A stretch of DNA of 64,000 nt from Drosophila persimilis (GCF_003286085.1 NW_020825442.1:248001-312000); one strand, 5' to 3'. Numbered from the stretch's first letter, positions 1-10,800 are shown. The notes: generated by a model not told the origin, from the sequence alone. Translations and numbers: made by a program.

Positions 1-52
1 GGGCCAGGGCCTGGATCGGAGCCTGTGTCTTGGTCTGTTTCTGGTTGGACAT
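1..52 (-). CDS. possible 5' end of a gene running off the window
   Basis: An ATG on the minus strand at 52 opens a frame that stays open to the window edge and begins MSNQKQTKTQAPIQALA. Only 17 codons are visible, so this could be chance. Its orientation, downstream of and parallel to Cdk7, is compatible with a neighbouring gene. No family can be assigned. Confidence 0.25.
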   Translation of the reverse strand, partial: MSNQKQTKTQAPIQALA

Positions 53-348
53 CGTTCTGCCTTCTGTTGCAACGGAGATACAACACACTTAATAATGACC
101 AAACATACACTGAAATTTGGCCCAATTATTTGATTTTGGCTATGGGGGATACTACTTGGGAAATTTTGAGATACACAATTGATCTACAATGACATCTGCT
201 GCCAGGGCAACACACTTTTTGGCTATTAGTTTCTCACATATTTAATGGACAATATCAACCCGAGCTGAATGCAATCTCAACAATGTTTTGGACACACTTG
301 TCTCTGTCTTAGGTCTCTACACTAAATGCTAAAACAGCTTGGCAGCTC

Positions 349-1487
349 TCAGAACTGCAGTCGCTTCTTCTGTGGCAGGCTGTTGCCGCGAACGGTAGTC
401 TCCACCAGCTTGCGCTTCACCGCCTGGCCGGGCTTCTCGTCGGCCTTTGCATTGGCCGCCACTATGGCCGAGGGCAGGGGTAGCTTTGGACCAACGGTGG
501 GAGCCGGCTTGTTGCCAAAGTAGGGCATGCTCAGTGCCTCGCGGCAGGAGACACGCCGCAGCGGATTCATGGCGAAGAGGCGGCGCATTAGGTGGATGAG
601 GTCATTGTCGGCGGCAGTGAATATATTCTCCAACGGGGTGCCCGTGAAGTGGCGGAACTGTAGATAGTCGTGCAGCTTCCCCAGATACGGCCACTCGGCC
701 TCTGAGGGTGTTCCGAGGGTGGCAAAGATGCGGGTCAGCTGATCCAGATCCGAGTCGCCGGGAATAAAAGGCACGCGCAGCATGAGCTCCGCCAGAATGC
801 AGCCGACGGCCCACATGTCTACACCAGTGCCGTACTGGCGGGCACCAAAGAGCAGCTCGGGCGACCGATACCAGCGCGTGACCACGTGATGGGTGTAGAT
901 CCGATTTGGCGAACCGTATGTCTTGGCCAGGCCGAAATCACCGATCTTGAGCACACCGTCGCTATTGACCAGCAGATTGTTGGGCTTCAGATCGCGATGC
1001 AGGATCCAGTGGAGGTGCAGGTACTCCAGGCCGCGCAACGTCATGATGGCGTACGCCTTGATATTGGCCTGCGTGAGTATGATCTTGGTGTCCTTGATGA
1101 TCACCTCCAGGTCGGTGTCCATAAAGTCAAACACCAGCGACACGTTCGACAGCTGTCCGAACACATCCACCAGCCCAATGATGTTTTCATGCTGCAGTTC
1201 CTGCAGAATTTTGATCTCGCGCAAAGCGGTTCGATTGATTCCATCTCGAGCATCTTCGCGGCTGCCACGCTTGATCTTCTTCACGGCCACAATCTGGCTG
1301 GTCACCGTGTCCCGAGCCTTGTACACAATCGCAAACTGGGAGGGGAGAATGGACAATGCATTTAAAGAGAAATAAACGTCAATATAATATAAATAAAGCT
1401 TTAGCGTTGCAGCAAACTCACCTGACCCTCACCAAGGAACGACAGTTTGGCATAGCGGTCGCCTTTGTCGCTGCTGTGGGGCGCCAT
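349..1487 (-). CDS. Cdk7: Cyclin-dependent kinase 7 (CAK/TFIIH kinase)
   Basis: Two coding exons, 1487-1422 and 1335-349, give 350 residues, close to the usual length for insect Cdk7. Exon 1 carries the start of the glycine loop (LSFLGEGQ) and exon 2 continues FAIVYKARD. Visible kinase motifs are the VAIK-type lysine (IVAVKKIK), the catalytic loop [40 protein letters not shown] T-loop motifs (DFG, and the [12 protein letters not shown] segment), and a basic nuclear-type C-terminus ([19 protein letters not shown]). From the family, Cdk7 with cyclin H and Mat1 phosphorylates CDK T-loops and the RNA polymerase II tail as part of TFIIH. The gene is divergent from snf with 534 bp between the starts. 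A longer open frame starting at 1356 reads into the intron and is not used here. Confidence 0.93.
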
Positions 1488-2021
1488 GTGGGCGCCAGCT
1501 TCTCCGCAAAGCACCATTAATAACACAAACAAATTTAATTAGCAAATGGCAAACAAAACTAAACACAAAAATTAATTGAATTGCACGGAAGCAATCGATG
1601 GGGCTTGTGCACTACCGGCACCACCGATTAAAGCTGGTAGCATCGTTGACATCGATGGTTTTGCATTTAGTTGGCGCCCATGAAATAACACACACTAACA
1701 TAAGTGGCTACAACATGTTTATAGATTAAGGCAACATCCCACTGCTTCTGAAAGGACATTTAGGTAAGCTGGGCCAACCTGCTGCTTCAAAATTATTTTA
1801 ATATATTTTTGATTTCACTTAATTTGATTGTTTTTAAAACATCGATGTTTCTCCAGCTCTAATCGATAGTTCAGTGCGATAGACATAAAATAGTACAACG
1901 CGTTGGCGGTGCCGGCTGTTGTTTTACAACACTGATCTCAAGGGAGCATTTTTTTCTTTGCTGCTGTGTTTTCAAGCAAAAAAATAGTTTAAATTAAATT
2001 TCGCACGAAGTTCCAACAAAA
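1488..2021. promoter_or_regulatory. divergent Cdk7/snf promoter region
   Basis: This 534-bp AT-rich interval lies between the divergent starts of Cdk7 and snf. It holds several ATCGAT-type motifs (around 1595, 1652, 1842 and 1862) that resemble imperfect DREF sites, typical of Drosophila housekeeping promoters. No TATA box is evident. No coding potential is seen. Confidence 0.5.
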
Positions 2022-2762
2022 ATGGATGTTCGCCCGAATCAGACCATCTATATTAACAACCTGAACGAAAAGATCAAGAAGGAGGAACTGAAAAAGTCCC
2101 TCTATGCCATCTTCTCGCAGTTCGGCCAAATTCTCGATATTGTCGCCCTGAAGACACTAAAAATGCGCGGCCAGGCATTTGTTGTATTCAAGGAGATCGG
2201 CAGTGCATCCAACGCGCTGCGCACTATGCAGGGCTTCCCGTTCTACGACAAGCCCATGCGCATCGCCTACTCCAAGTGTGACTCGGACATCGTGGCCAAG
2301 CTTAAGGGCACATTCAAGGAGCGCCCCAAGAAGGTGAAGCCGCCAAAGCCCACACCGGGTATCGATGACAAAAAGTAAGTACCCTCCGCACAAAGACAAG
2401 CATTCCATTCGTATCCAGAAACAATAACAAACCATTTTCTTTCCGTACACCCCTCCCCCCGCAGGGACAAGAAGAAGAAGCCGGTTACCACTGAAAATTC
2501 GAATCCAAATACGCAAACGGAGCAGCCGCCAAATCAAATTCTCTTCCTTACCAATCTGCCGGAGGAAACCAACGAGATGATGCTGTCGATGTTGTTCAAT
2601 CAGTTCCCCGGCTTCAAGGAGGTTCGCCTGGTGCCCAACCGACACGACATTGCCTTTGTCGAGTTCACCACAGAACTGCAGAGTAATGCCGCCAAGGAGG
2701 CACTACAGGGCTTCAAGATTACACCCACACACGCCATGAAGATTACTTTCGCCAAGAAGTAG
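2022..2762 (+). CDS. snf: Sans fille, U1A/U2B'' snRNP protein
   Basis: Two exons, 2022-2374 and 2465-2762, encode 216 residues, the same length as D. melanogaster SNF as I recall it. There are two RRMs. The first (about residues 7-85) starts [20 protein letters not shown] and has the RNP1 motif RGQAFVVF. The second (about 142-216) contains [13 protein letters not shown] and DIAFVEF. They are joined by a Lys/Pro linker and a polar stretch ([17 protein letters not shown]), and the protein ends [11 protein letters not shown]. The family member binds U1 and U2 snRNA stem-loops and in Drosophila also acts in Sex-lethal splicing control. The 90-nt intron falls in the linker. A poly(A) signal AATAAA is at 2841-2846. 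Confidence 0.95.
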
Positions 2763-3438
2763 GACCACCAAGGCTGTAGTGAAACTGAAACACCCCCGAA
2801 GCCCCGAGCCCACTTTTTTTTAACGTGCTAATTTAAATAGAATAAACCAATCCATTATAAAACGAAACAATTGCCGAAGAATTCTGGTTGAGAGTTAACA
2901 TATTTAATTGAACAATTGTGTGTTGTTGTTGCACACATTTCCATTTAGTGTATAGTTTTGAAAACAATATTTAACATGTGTAATTGTTGTTTGTGTTAGG
3001 GATGCTGTTGTTGCACATATTTCCATTGGATTCTGGTTCTGGTTAGAAGATTTAAGTCATGTTTTTGTGCTATCGAAATCCAGGATGCCTTACTGGTCGA
3101 TAGCATCAATAATATTGTTTAGTGTTGCCTTTATGCATTGTTATTTGGTTAGTTGCCTGTGTTGTTGCACATATTTTCATTTCGTGTTTAGTTTCGTTTG
3201 CCTGCAATGTATCTGGTTGTTTAATGTCACACAATTATGCATTGCTTTCTGTTTGGAGAACTCTCTGTAGCAGTGCTGCTTTTTATGTCATATTTCCAGG
3301 ACGCCTCTACTGGTCGATGGCATTCAAAATGCCGTTTAGTGCCTAAAGAAGAATGCATTTTGCTGTGTTACATTTGTGCATTGCATTGCTGTTTTTTTAG
3401 ACAACTTACTGTGCTGTGTTGTTTGTGTTTTTTGCTCC
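2763..3438. other. 3' intergenic region between snf and TrxT
   Basis: This is the convergent tail region of snf (+) and TrxT (-). It contains diverged copies of a TTGTTGCACATATTTCCATT-like segment (near 2930, 3010 and 3160) and paired segments around CAGGA(C/T)GCC..ACTGGTCGAT (near 3080 and 3297), which suggest old local duplications of roughly 150-220 bp. Several short open frames arise from this T-rich repeat structure. None looks like a protein. Confidence 0.45.
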
Positions 3439-3942
3439 TTAGTTTTCCATGACGCCTTCTTGCTCCATGGTGTCAATGACGTCGTCGGGGGCGTCTGGCT
3501 GCTCCGATTCGATGAAATCCGAATTGATGGCGCACACATTATTGTCACTGTTTGCCCCTTCGAGCGGCGTCTGGCTGTCTGGCTCGTCGTCGTCGGTGCC
3601 CTGGCCGCAATCGCACTCGCTGCCCACATACTTCTCCATGGTCTTGGCCAGCTTTTCGGAGTTACAGCCAACGAAGAAATCGACCACGGTTCCGGTCTTG
3701 ATGAACACGAACGTTGGCAGGCTGGTCACGTTGTACCGGATGGTTATCTCCTCGTTCTCGTCCACATTCACCTTGAGGACGACGGCACGGTCGGCATACT
3801 GCTGGGCCAGCTCCTCCAGCTTGGGGCTGATTATCTTGCACGGTCCACACCAGTTGGCATAGAAATCGATCACGATCAGCTTGTCCCCTGCGTCGGTGAC
3901 CTGCTGATCGAAGTCATCCTTGCTCTGCACCAGATACACCAT
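3439..3942 (-). CDS. TrxT: Thioredoxin T, testis-type thioredoxin
   Basis: A single exon of 167 residues starts MVYLVQSKDDF. The thioredoxin fold occupies about residues 1-106, with the active site FYANWCGPCK and the cis-proline motif SLPTFVF. A long acidic tail follows (TDDDEPDSQTPLEG and a Glu/Asp-rich end), as in the D. melanogaster testis thioredoxin TrxT. The start at 3942 is preferred because an upstream in-frame ATG at 4005 would add a hydrophobic leader that does not belong to this family. It is divergent from dhd with 796 bp between. In D. melanogaster this pair is expressed in opposite germlines: TrxT in testis, where it associates with the Y loops of spermatocytes, and dhd in ovary. 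Confidence 0.93.
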   Translation of the reverse strand: MVYLVQSKDDFDQQVTDAGDKLIVIDFYANWCGPCKIISPKLEELAQQYADRAVVLKVNVDENEEITIRYNVTSLPTFVFIKTGTVVDFFVGCNSEKLAKTMEKYVGSECDCGQGTDDDEPDSQTPLEGANSDNNVCAINSDFIESEQPDAPDDVIDTMEQEGVMEN

Positions 3943-4738
3943 CGTTAGTAAAGTTCTAAAAGGAAAACAAAACCAAAATGCACAAACACGGAACAAAATT
4001 TTCACATTTTTTTTTTATTTGCTTTTAAATTTGCTCGGAGACTTACGATTTTACAAAAATCAAAAACCTTTACGGTTGAGAAACAACTAACGAACTGAAA
4101 TCTGGCTGAGGCAGTAGATAGAATTAAAGGGCGTCCAAAATTTGTTCAAAGGCAAGGCCTACTTTTTGCACGAAATTTTTCAATTGCTTCTTTGCAACAA
4201 TGTTGTGTGCTCGTTGATGTTTCAGAAGTATGTTTCGAATTACGTAGATACATTTCAGGGGAGAGAGAGGAGAGCTTTAGTGGACAATGAATCCAATTCC
4301 ACGAATACAATGCCTAGCTTTCGAATAAAGAAAATAAAAGACATACATATCAATGCAATCACGAATGGCGGCGTCGCTGCTCGTTTCAAATGTACGCCTG
4401 ATTTGCAGCAGTGTGACCTTTATGAGTGTGTGCAATAATATCCCAATAGTGCAATATAATGTTGGACATTTTGAGTGAGAGAGACGGAGAGAGTATAAGA
4501 GCTAGTGGACAATGAAATTCCACGAATTGCAGGTTAATTGTATAGATAAAAATGGCGCGAATTCCAAATTCCGCAGATCGGCCGAGCCGAGGCTATAAAA
4601 GGTACCAGGAGGCCCACAAGTAGTCCCAAAAAATGAACGTCGAGCCAACGCATCCCGCTTGAGCAAAACCGCGAGACTGAAAAGTTCTTTGTACACATAG
4701 TTTTTTTTAATTTATCGTGTGCACATAAAACACGAAAA
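3943..4738. promoter_or_regulatory. divergent TrxT/dhd control region
   Basis: These 796 bp separate the divergent starts of the two germline thioredoxins. Two related segments occur, near 4245-4300 and 4470-4520 (GAGAGAG, then GTGGACAATGAA and CCACGAAT), which suggests a local duplication. A 98-codon open frame at 4142-4438 shows no family resemblance and is probably chance. Confidence 0.45.
4594..4600 (+). promoter_or_regulatory. TATA box of dhd
   Basis: GGCTATAAAAGG lies 139-145 bp upstream of the dhd start codon on the same strand. A TATA box here predicts transcription from about 4625-4630 and a roughly 110-nt leader. Confidence 0.55.
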
Positions 4739-5059
4739 ATGGCTTGCATCCGTAGCATGAACGACTTTCATAAGAAAATGGATGCTGCCGAGGGTAAGGT
4801 TGTGGTCTTGGACTTTTACGCCACCTGGTGCGAGCCCTGCAAAGACATTGACAAGAGCGTCAAGTCCCTGGCCCGCAAGTACTCCACAAAGGCGATGGTC
4901 ATCAAGATCAATGTGGACAAGTTCTTAGATCTGGTGGATCAATACAAGATCAAGAACATGCCCACATTTATCTTCCTACGGGGCACGACGCGCCTTGCCC
5001 GCTTCAGCGGCGCCGATGAGCACAAACTGATTAAAACTATGGAAAAGCTGACCAAGTAA
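4739..5059 (+). CDS. dhd: Deadhead, maternal thioredoxin, with a CEPC active site
   Basis: An intronless 106-residue thioredoxin. It has the family scaffold: VVVLDFYATWC near residue 30, a central INVDKF strand, the cis-proline motif NMPTFIFLR and the C-terminal GADEHKLIKTMEKL helix. GADEHKL and SLARKYS resemble Deadhead specifically, as does the position divergent from TrxT. In D. melanogaster Deadhead reduces protamine disulphides so that sperm chromatin can open in the egg. The active site here reads W-C-E-P-C (codons TGC GAG CCC TGC, at about 4829-4840) instead of the near-universal CGPC. Both catalytic cysteines are intact, so redox activity is likely kept with altered properties. Confidence 0.92.
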   Translation: MACIRSMNDFHKKMDAAEGKVVVLDFYATWCEPCKDIDKSVKSLARKYSTKAMVIKINVDKFLDLVDQYKIKNMPTFIFLRGTTRLARFSGADEHKLIKTMEKLTK

Positions 5060-5799
5060 ATCCAGCCAATCAAGCCTCAGGCGGGAGTGAGCAGGCTTGA
5101 CCGCAAATTTAAACCTACCTTTTTTTTACTGAATGTGCGTTATGTGTTTTGTAACCCTCGAAAGAGGGAAATTGTCTTTGTGTATGTCTAGAATATAAGA
5201 AATATGTATTTTTTGTGGAAACTGTGAAATTTGTCAAACATAACCTCACCAAAATTGTAAGAGAAAATTTAATCTTTTGGCATCTGCGATGTCGCCTTAA
5301 CATAACCTCAATCTCACATAAGAAAAAGAAAACGAAAAGAAACAAAACAAAAAATTGTGTATGTATGTATGTAGTCGTGCATCTGTGATGCGAAAATGCG
5401 AAATGAAAAAGAGAATGTTGCCCTAAAACTATATTTAATTGATATTTAACGTGTAAGCTTGGAATGCCGCCGTAAAGAAAGATAAACTACTCGAAATGCC
5501 TTTTATATGATAATTTGCTTTAACCATTTAGAAATAAAGATTCCAAATTTGACTAAAAACTACATGAATTTTCTTAGTTGGCTTTGGGGAACTTTGACGT
5601 TTTGGTTAAATGTGTCTCAGTCTCATTAGAAAAAATCTTAAACCACACACATGAAAAAATCATTTTCGTCATAATAAACCAGCCAAAAAATATTTAGGAC
5701 GCAGCTAAATTCTCAATTGCAGTTTGAATAAAATAAAAATCAAAGATAATCCAGCAGTTACCCGATAGCAGATAGCAGACGCAGACAGCAGTATCCATC
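5060..5799. other. intergenic region, dhd to unrecognised gene
   Basis: This stretch is AT-rich without convincing coding sequence. AATAAA at about 5532 could end the dhd transcript. The final 100 bp upstream of 5800 contain a CAGATAGCAGACGCAGACAG purine-rich leader likely belonging to the next gene. Confidence 0.4.
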
Positions 5800-7308
5800 A
5801 TGTCATACCAGATCAAGTCGACGCCGTTTTTCCGCCGCATGTACAACAATAGCCAAAGGAATGGCCAGCTGCAGCGTTTGAGGGAGGAGTACGAGCGGAT
5901 ACAGGAGTTCAACGACCGCACCATCGAGCTGAAGATGCGCCAGGTGAGGCTGAAGCGACTCTTCCGCGAGATCGAGGAGATCAAAGAGGGGCCCCCCGCC
6001 ATGTCGGGCACTGGCACTAGCACTGGCGCTGTCGCTGGCGCTGGCCCTGGTCCTGGCCTCGATGGCACTGGCACCTGCAACGTTGGAACCTCCTCCGCCA
6101 CGGCTAGGTCGATGCAACGACGCCGTCGGCTGGAGCTGCTGGCGCCAACGGTCGAGCAACAGCAGTATCTGCAGCGCCTGGACACGCTGGCACGCGCCAA
6201 AGAGCTGGGCAAGGAGATTTCTCGTCGCAATGCGGAACTGGCCGAGGCCGGTGTAGGCCACTACCTGCGCAGCGATCTGCGATTGACCACCAAAATGCAA
6301 GCGGCCGTTAATGCGAAGCGCGCGGCGGCGGACAGACGGGAGCGGGCCGCCAAACGGATCAGCTACGGCAATGCCCAGTCCAAGCACAACCTGAAGCGAC
6401 TCGTCACCAGCCGCTTGCGGCGTCTTTGTGGTGGTGGATCCACTGGCACGGGCGCCGCCGGTGCTGGCTTGATGGACTCCTCCCCTGGCAGCTCTGGCCA
6501 GCAAGGACCAGTGGCTGGCACCAATGCGTCACGGCTGCAGCGTCCTGATCTGACTAAGAAGGCCATGCTCAAGCAGCGTCTGCTCTACGGCAACTCGCGC
6601 TCCTGCAGCAACATGAGGCGGCTGAGGCGTCACAACCAAATCCAGGGCCACGGCCGAGACCAGGCGCCTGTGAAATTGTGCAGCCAGGTGGAGCTCCTGG
6701 CCGACTTCGTCGAGGAAGGGGATGATGGTGATGAGGAAGAGCAGGGCCTGGAGCTGCCGAGCGAGTCATCTGGCCGCTTGCAAATGGCCCACTACACGCC
6801 CAGCAGCAGCGGCACCACGGACACCATCACAACGGAGGATCTGGATGATCTGGAAGACTTTGGGGAACTAAAGGACCAGGGGGCACCAGCCACGATTCTA
6901 GAAGGGACATCTGAAGAGGAGGATGGCTCCGAGACGGAAATGTGCACGGTTTCGCGTGCATCTACATCCCAGGCGATAAAACAGGGCTCACAGTGCTCCA
7001 GGCAGGTATCGATGGCGCTCCAGAATGAAGGTACAGATCGCGTGCACCCCGAGGGTGCGGTGTCCAGCACTCAGGACAACACCAACAATTGGCACCGCAT
7101 CTCCCTGACCCTGCCGTGGTTCAAGGCCTTTCCCAGATTATTGGACGGCACTCTGCCAGTGCCAGCCTCCACCACCGAAAGCATTGCGTCGAGCAGCAGC
7201 TATGAAGATCTGGCCACCTCCAACCATTCTTATGGAGACGACTATTCCTATCCGCAGCACCAGGGATTTGTCCTGCCGCCCTTCAGGTTCCGCAAATCAA
7301 ACAACTAG
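5800..7308 (+). CDS. unrecognised 502-residue protein, coiled-coil and acidic regions
   Basis: A single open frame starts MSYQIKSTPFFRRMYNNSQ. I do not recognise the family. Residues about 20-65 are charged and heptad-like (LREEYERIQEFNDRTIELK), likely a coiled coil. A Gly/Thr/Ala-rich patch follows. A motif then occurs twice (KRISYGNAQSKHNLKRL near residue 187 and QRLLYGNSRSCSNMRRL near 260), suggesting an internal duplication of an RNA- or DNA-binding-like basic segment. The middle is strongly acidic (EEGDDGDEEEQ) and the C-terminal half is Ser/Thr/Glu-rich and probably disordered. Codon use is GC-rich like its neighbours and the frame is long, so it is very likely a real gene. AATAAA is at 7375-7380. 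It sits beside the germline thioredoxins and could share germline expression, which is inference only. Confidence 0.8.
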   Translation: MSYQIKSTPFFRRMYNNSQRNGQLQRLREEYERIQEFNDRTIELKMRQVRLKRLFREIEEIKEGPPAMSGTGTSTGAVAGAGPGPGLDGTGTCNVGTSSATARSMQRRRRLELLAPTVEQQQYLQRLDTLARAKELGKEISRRNAELAEAGVGHYLRSDLRLTTKMQAAVNAKRAAADRRERAAKRISYGNAQSKHNLKRLVTSRLRRLCGGGSTGTGAAGAGLMDSSPGSSGQQGPVAGTNASRLQRPDLTKKAMLKQRLLYGNSRSCSNMRRLRRHNQIQGHGRDQAPVKLCSQVELLADFVEEGDDGDEEEQGLELPSESSGRLQMAHYTPSSSGTTDTITTEDLDDLEDFGELKDQGAPATILEGTSEEEDGSETEMCTVSRASTSQAIKQGSQCSRQVSMALQNEGTDRVHPEGAVSSTQDNTNNWHRISLTLPWFKAFPRLLDGTLPVPASTTESIASSSSYEDLATSNHSYGDDYSYPQHQGFVLPPFRFRKSNN

Positions 7309-7884
7309 AAAGTGCCGATGGGACAGTACGGGATGGTCGGGCCACAAAGCGATGAAGCAGCAAAAAAAAATACAAATAAACCAAAACTTGAGTTCGATTC
7401 CTGCCCTAGACTGGACCCGTGACCGAAGCTGTGCTCCAGATCCAGATCTCACCGAAAGGGTAAGTAGATGAAAAGCATAGGATCTGCTAATCCTCCGCTG
7501 ATCCTCTGCTCACTCTCCAGGACACAGGCGTGGCGGCTACAATTCTACTTTTTTGAGCTCCGCAATGAGCGAGAGAGAGGCAAAAAATTCCAATTGTAAC
7601 TCCCGAGACGCCAATCGCCTCAGTGTGGGGAAACACAGACGGACACGTGTCCAGGAGGGGATCCGCATCCGTCCATATACCAAGCAGAAGCCCTATCCCA
7701 AACGGAGTCCCAATTTCAGACGAAGAAAGACGGAGAATGGGAGATTGATACAGATTATCGGAGAATACATTGAAATTTCTTTGTTTTGAGCGAGTACAAA
7801 TTAAACGCACAACATTATTAGTTTTTGTTTTTGGTTTTTAGTCTTCCACAGTGTAATTAATAGATGCGATTGTAGATGTTTATT
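7309..7884. other. intergenic region with a possible 3' exon or small basic frame
   Basis: A good donor (GTAAGTAG at 7459) and acceptor (CTCTCCAG ending at 7520) suggest a 62-nt intron in an extended 3' UTR of the preceding gene. A 78-codon basic open frame (7553-7789, containing KHRRTRVQEGIRIRPYTKQK) follows. It has no family resemblance and may be chance. Confidence 0.35.
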
Positions 7885-10800
7885 TTATTTATAATCCTTT
7901 CTTTTGTAAAAGAATTTTTCGTAATAAGTGCGACGCTTTTCCTCCTTCTCCTTAGCCTTGAGCGCGGCTTCCCTCTGCAATTTCTGCAAGGGCATCTGCT
8001 CCTTTTTGTAGCCAACCATCCAGTCACGCAGCGCCTTTTCAAGGTCCTGCAGAAGGGGGTTGTGGCTCGGGGGAATCTTAAATTCCCTAAAATACGATGT
8101 TGCGGACATGATTCCATTGAAATATTTCACAAAATCTAGATCCTTATCCGCATCCATGGGAAACACACCAGTCTCGAGCATTTCAAAGCTAAAGGAGACC
8201 AAAGGGAAATTGCAGAAATTCACCATTTTAGCATTTAAAATGGATCGGATCTCTCTAGAGAATACTCACGTGGGGAGGCGCTCGCACAAGTAGCGAATGC
8301 GGCGGCCACAATGCTGTTTGATGATACGCTCGTCAAAATGATCGCTTTCGCCCGCGAGATTCTCCAGAATCATTTTGCTGTTTAGCGACTCATCAGACCG
8401 GTTGTGTTCGTATATTTTGATAGAATAGATCTCATCCTGCTGGTCCGCCTCAATGATATGGGCAAACGTCTCGCGACACAAAAGTGCGGCACGGAGCTTC
8501 TCCGTTACGTCGGCCGGCCAAGTGTGATTCAGCGGATGGATATGCGAGAGTGCTCCCCTGACGGCCATGGCCGGAATATTGGTGAACACTTTTGGTAAAA
8601 ACCGTAGTTCTTCGCTTGCACACTTCTCCAGACGGCCATAGTCCACGTAGAAGACAGAAACGTCCGTAGCATTCTCCTGTGGTGCGGACACAATGCGAAC
8701 CCGCTTCCAGCCACCCCAATTTGAACGGGCGGCACAAATGTATCCAGGACGTAGGAAAAACCGAGTGATAGGCTTCTGGTATCTGTTTTCGTTGGGTAGG
8801 TGCCGTTTGTGGAAAAAGTCGCTGTGGTTAAATATGTACATTTTTTTTGAGCTGCTGTCCAAGAGGGTGGAATGGATACACGACAACTTACCTTATCTGC
8901 AAATGCAGATTTTCCAGATCGCGAGCATAATTTTCCTCAGCGATTTGGAACCAAAACTGAAAGGGGCTGTACACCTGAAAGACGAGGGATGATGAACGAT
9001 GAATATCTCATCAATTCACACAGTTACTGATTTTTTGCTTCTTCAGAGGCAACACATACATTGGTTACAGTGATTTTGAATTTGTCTTGGCGTTTGGCGG
9101 CGTCCAAGGACAACAAGGAGAAGCGGCGCAGCTCCTGCTTCCACATCACTGCACATAAGGGTCTATCGATCATAAAAACTGAATCCGTCTGGAGACCAAT
9201 AGATAATTTGTGGTTAAATAAATGTATATATTTAAATGGGGTGATGGTTTTTACTGACCAAACAACACTTCGGTATGGCCTGTCCACGGAAGCAATTTCC
9301 AGATTCCTTATCCTTTTCCTGCTTCTCCACTACGATGTCATCACTGTCGTAGCTATATGTCGAAGAAGCAGCAGTGCCATCTCCGATCAGCCCATCATCC
9401 TTGGATTTTACCAGCTGAGCTTTCGTCTCACCGGGCAGGATTATAGCCTCTTCCTTAAATGACGAGTCAGGCTGGGCCTCTTCCTTGAATGAAGAGTCAG
9501 GCTGTGCCTCTTCCTTGAATGAAGAGTCAGGCTGTGCCTCTTCCTCGAAAGACGAGTCAGGCTGTGCCTCTTCCTTGAATGAAGAGTCAGGCTGTGGCTC
9601 TTCCTCGAAAGACGAGTCATACTGCGCCTCTTCCTTGAATGAAGAGTCAGGCTGGGCCTCTTCCTTGAGTGAAGAGTCAGGCTGTGCCTCTTCCTTGAAT
9701 GAAGAGTCTGGCTGTGCCTCTTCCTCGAAAGACGAGTCAGGCTGTGCCTTTTCCTTGAATGAAGAGTCAGGCTGTGGCTCTTCCTCGAAAGACGAGTCAT
9801 ACTGCGCCTCTTCCTTGAATGAAGAGTCAGGCTGGGCCTCTTCCTTGAGTGAAGAGTCAGGCTGTGCCTCTTCCTTGAATGAAGAGTCAGGCTGTGCCTC
9901 TTCCTTGAATGAAGAGTCAGGCTGTGCCTCTTCCTTGAATGAAGAGTCAGGCTGTTTCTCTTCCTCGAAAGACGAGTCATACTGCGCCTCTTCCTTGAAT
10001 GAAGAGTCAGGCTGGGCCTCTTCCTTGAGTGAAGAGTCAGGCTGTGCCTCTTCCTTGAATGAAGAGTCAGGCTGTGCCTCTTCCTTGAATGAAGATTCAG
10101 GCTGTGCCTCTTCCTTGAATGAAGAGTCAGGCTGTGCCTCTTCCTTGAATGAAGAGTCAGGCTGTGCCTCTTCCTCATAAGACGAGTCAGGCTGTGCCTC
10201 TTCCATTAATGAAGAGTTAGGCTGTGCCTCTTCCTCGAAAGACGAGTCATACTGCGCCTCTTCCTTGAATGAAGAGTCAGGCTGTGCCTCTTCCTTGAGT
10301 GAAGAGTCAGGCTGTGCCTCTTCCTTGAATGAAGAGTCAGGCTGTGCCTCTTCCTCGAAAGACGAGTCAGGCTGTGCCTTTTCCTTGAATGAAGAGTCAG
10401 GCTGTGCCTCTTCCTCGAAAGACGAGTCATACTGCGCCTCTTCCTTGAATGAAGAGTCAGGCTGGGCCTCTTCCTTGAATGAAGAGTCAGGCTGGGCCTC
10501 TTCCTTGAATGAAGAGTCAGGCTGGGCCACTTCCTTGAATGAAGAGTCAGGCTGTGCCTCTTCCTTGAGTGAAGAGTCAGGCTGTGCCTCTTCCTTGAAT
10601 GAAGAGTCAGGCTGTGCCTCTTCCTCGAAAGACGAGTCAGGCTGTGCCTTTTCCTTGAATGAAGAGTCAGGCTGTGCCTCTTCCTCGAAAGACGAGTCAT
10701 ACTGCGCCTCTTCCTTGAATGAAGAGTCAGGCTGGGCCTCTTCCTTGAATGAAGAGTCAGGCTGGGCCTCTTCCTTGAATGAAGAGTCAGGCTGGGCCAC

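Noticed and set aside
7184..7471. 95-codon frame overlapping the end of the 502-residue gene
   Set aside because: It overlaps the main frame and then runs through the poly(A) signal region, with no independent support.
9485..10180. Long plus-strand open frame rich in NEESGCASSL repeats
   Set aside because: It is the antisense reading of the 30-bp coding minisatellite. A stop-free unit of 30 bp is open in several frames, and only the minus frame joins the Tudor exons.
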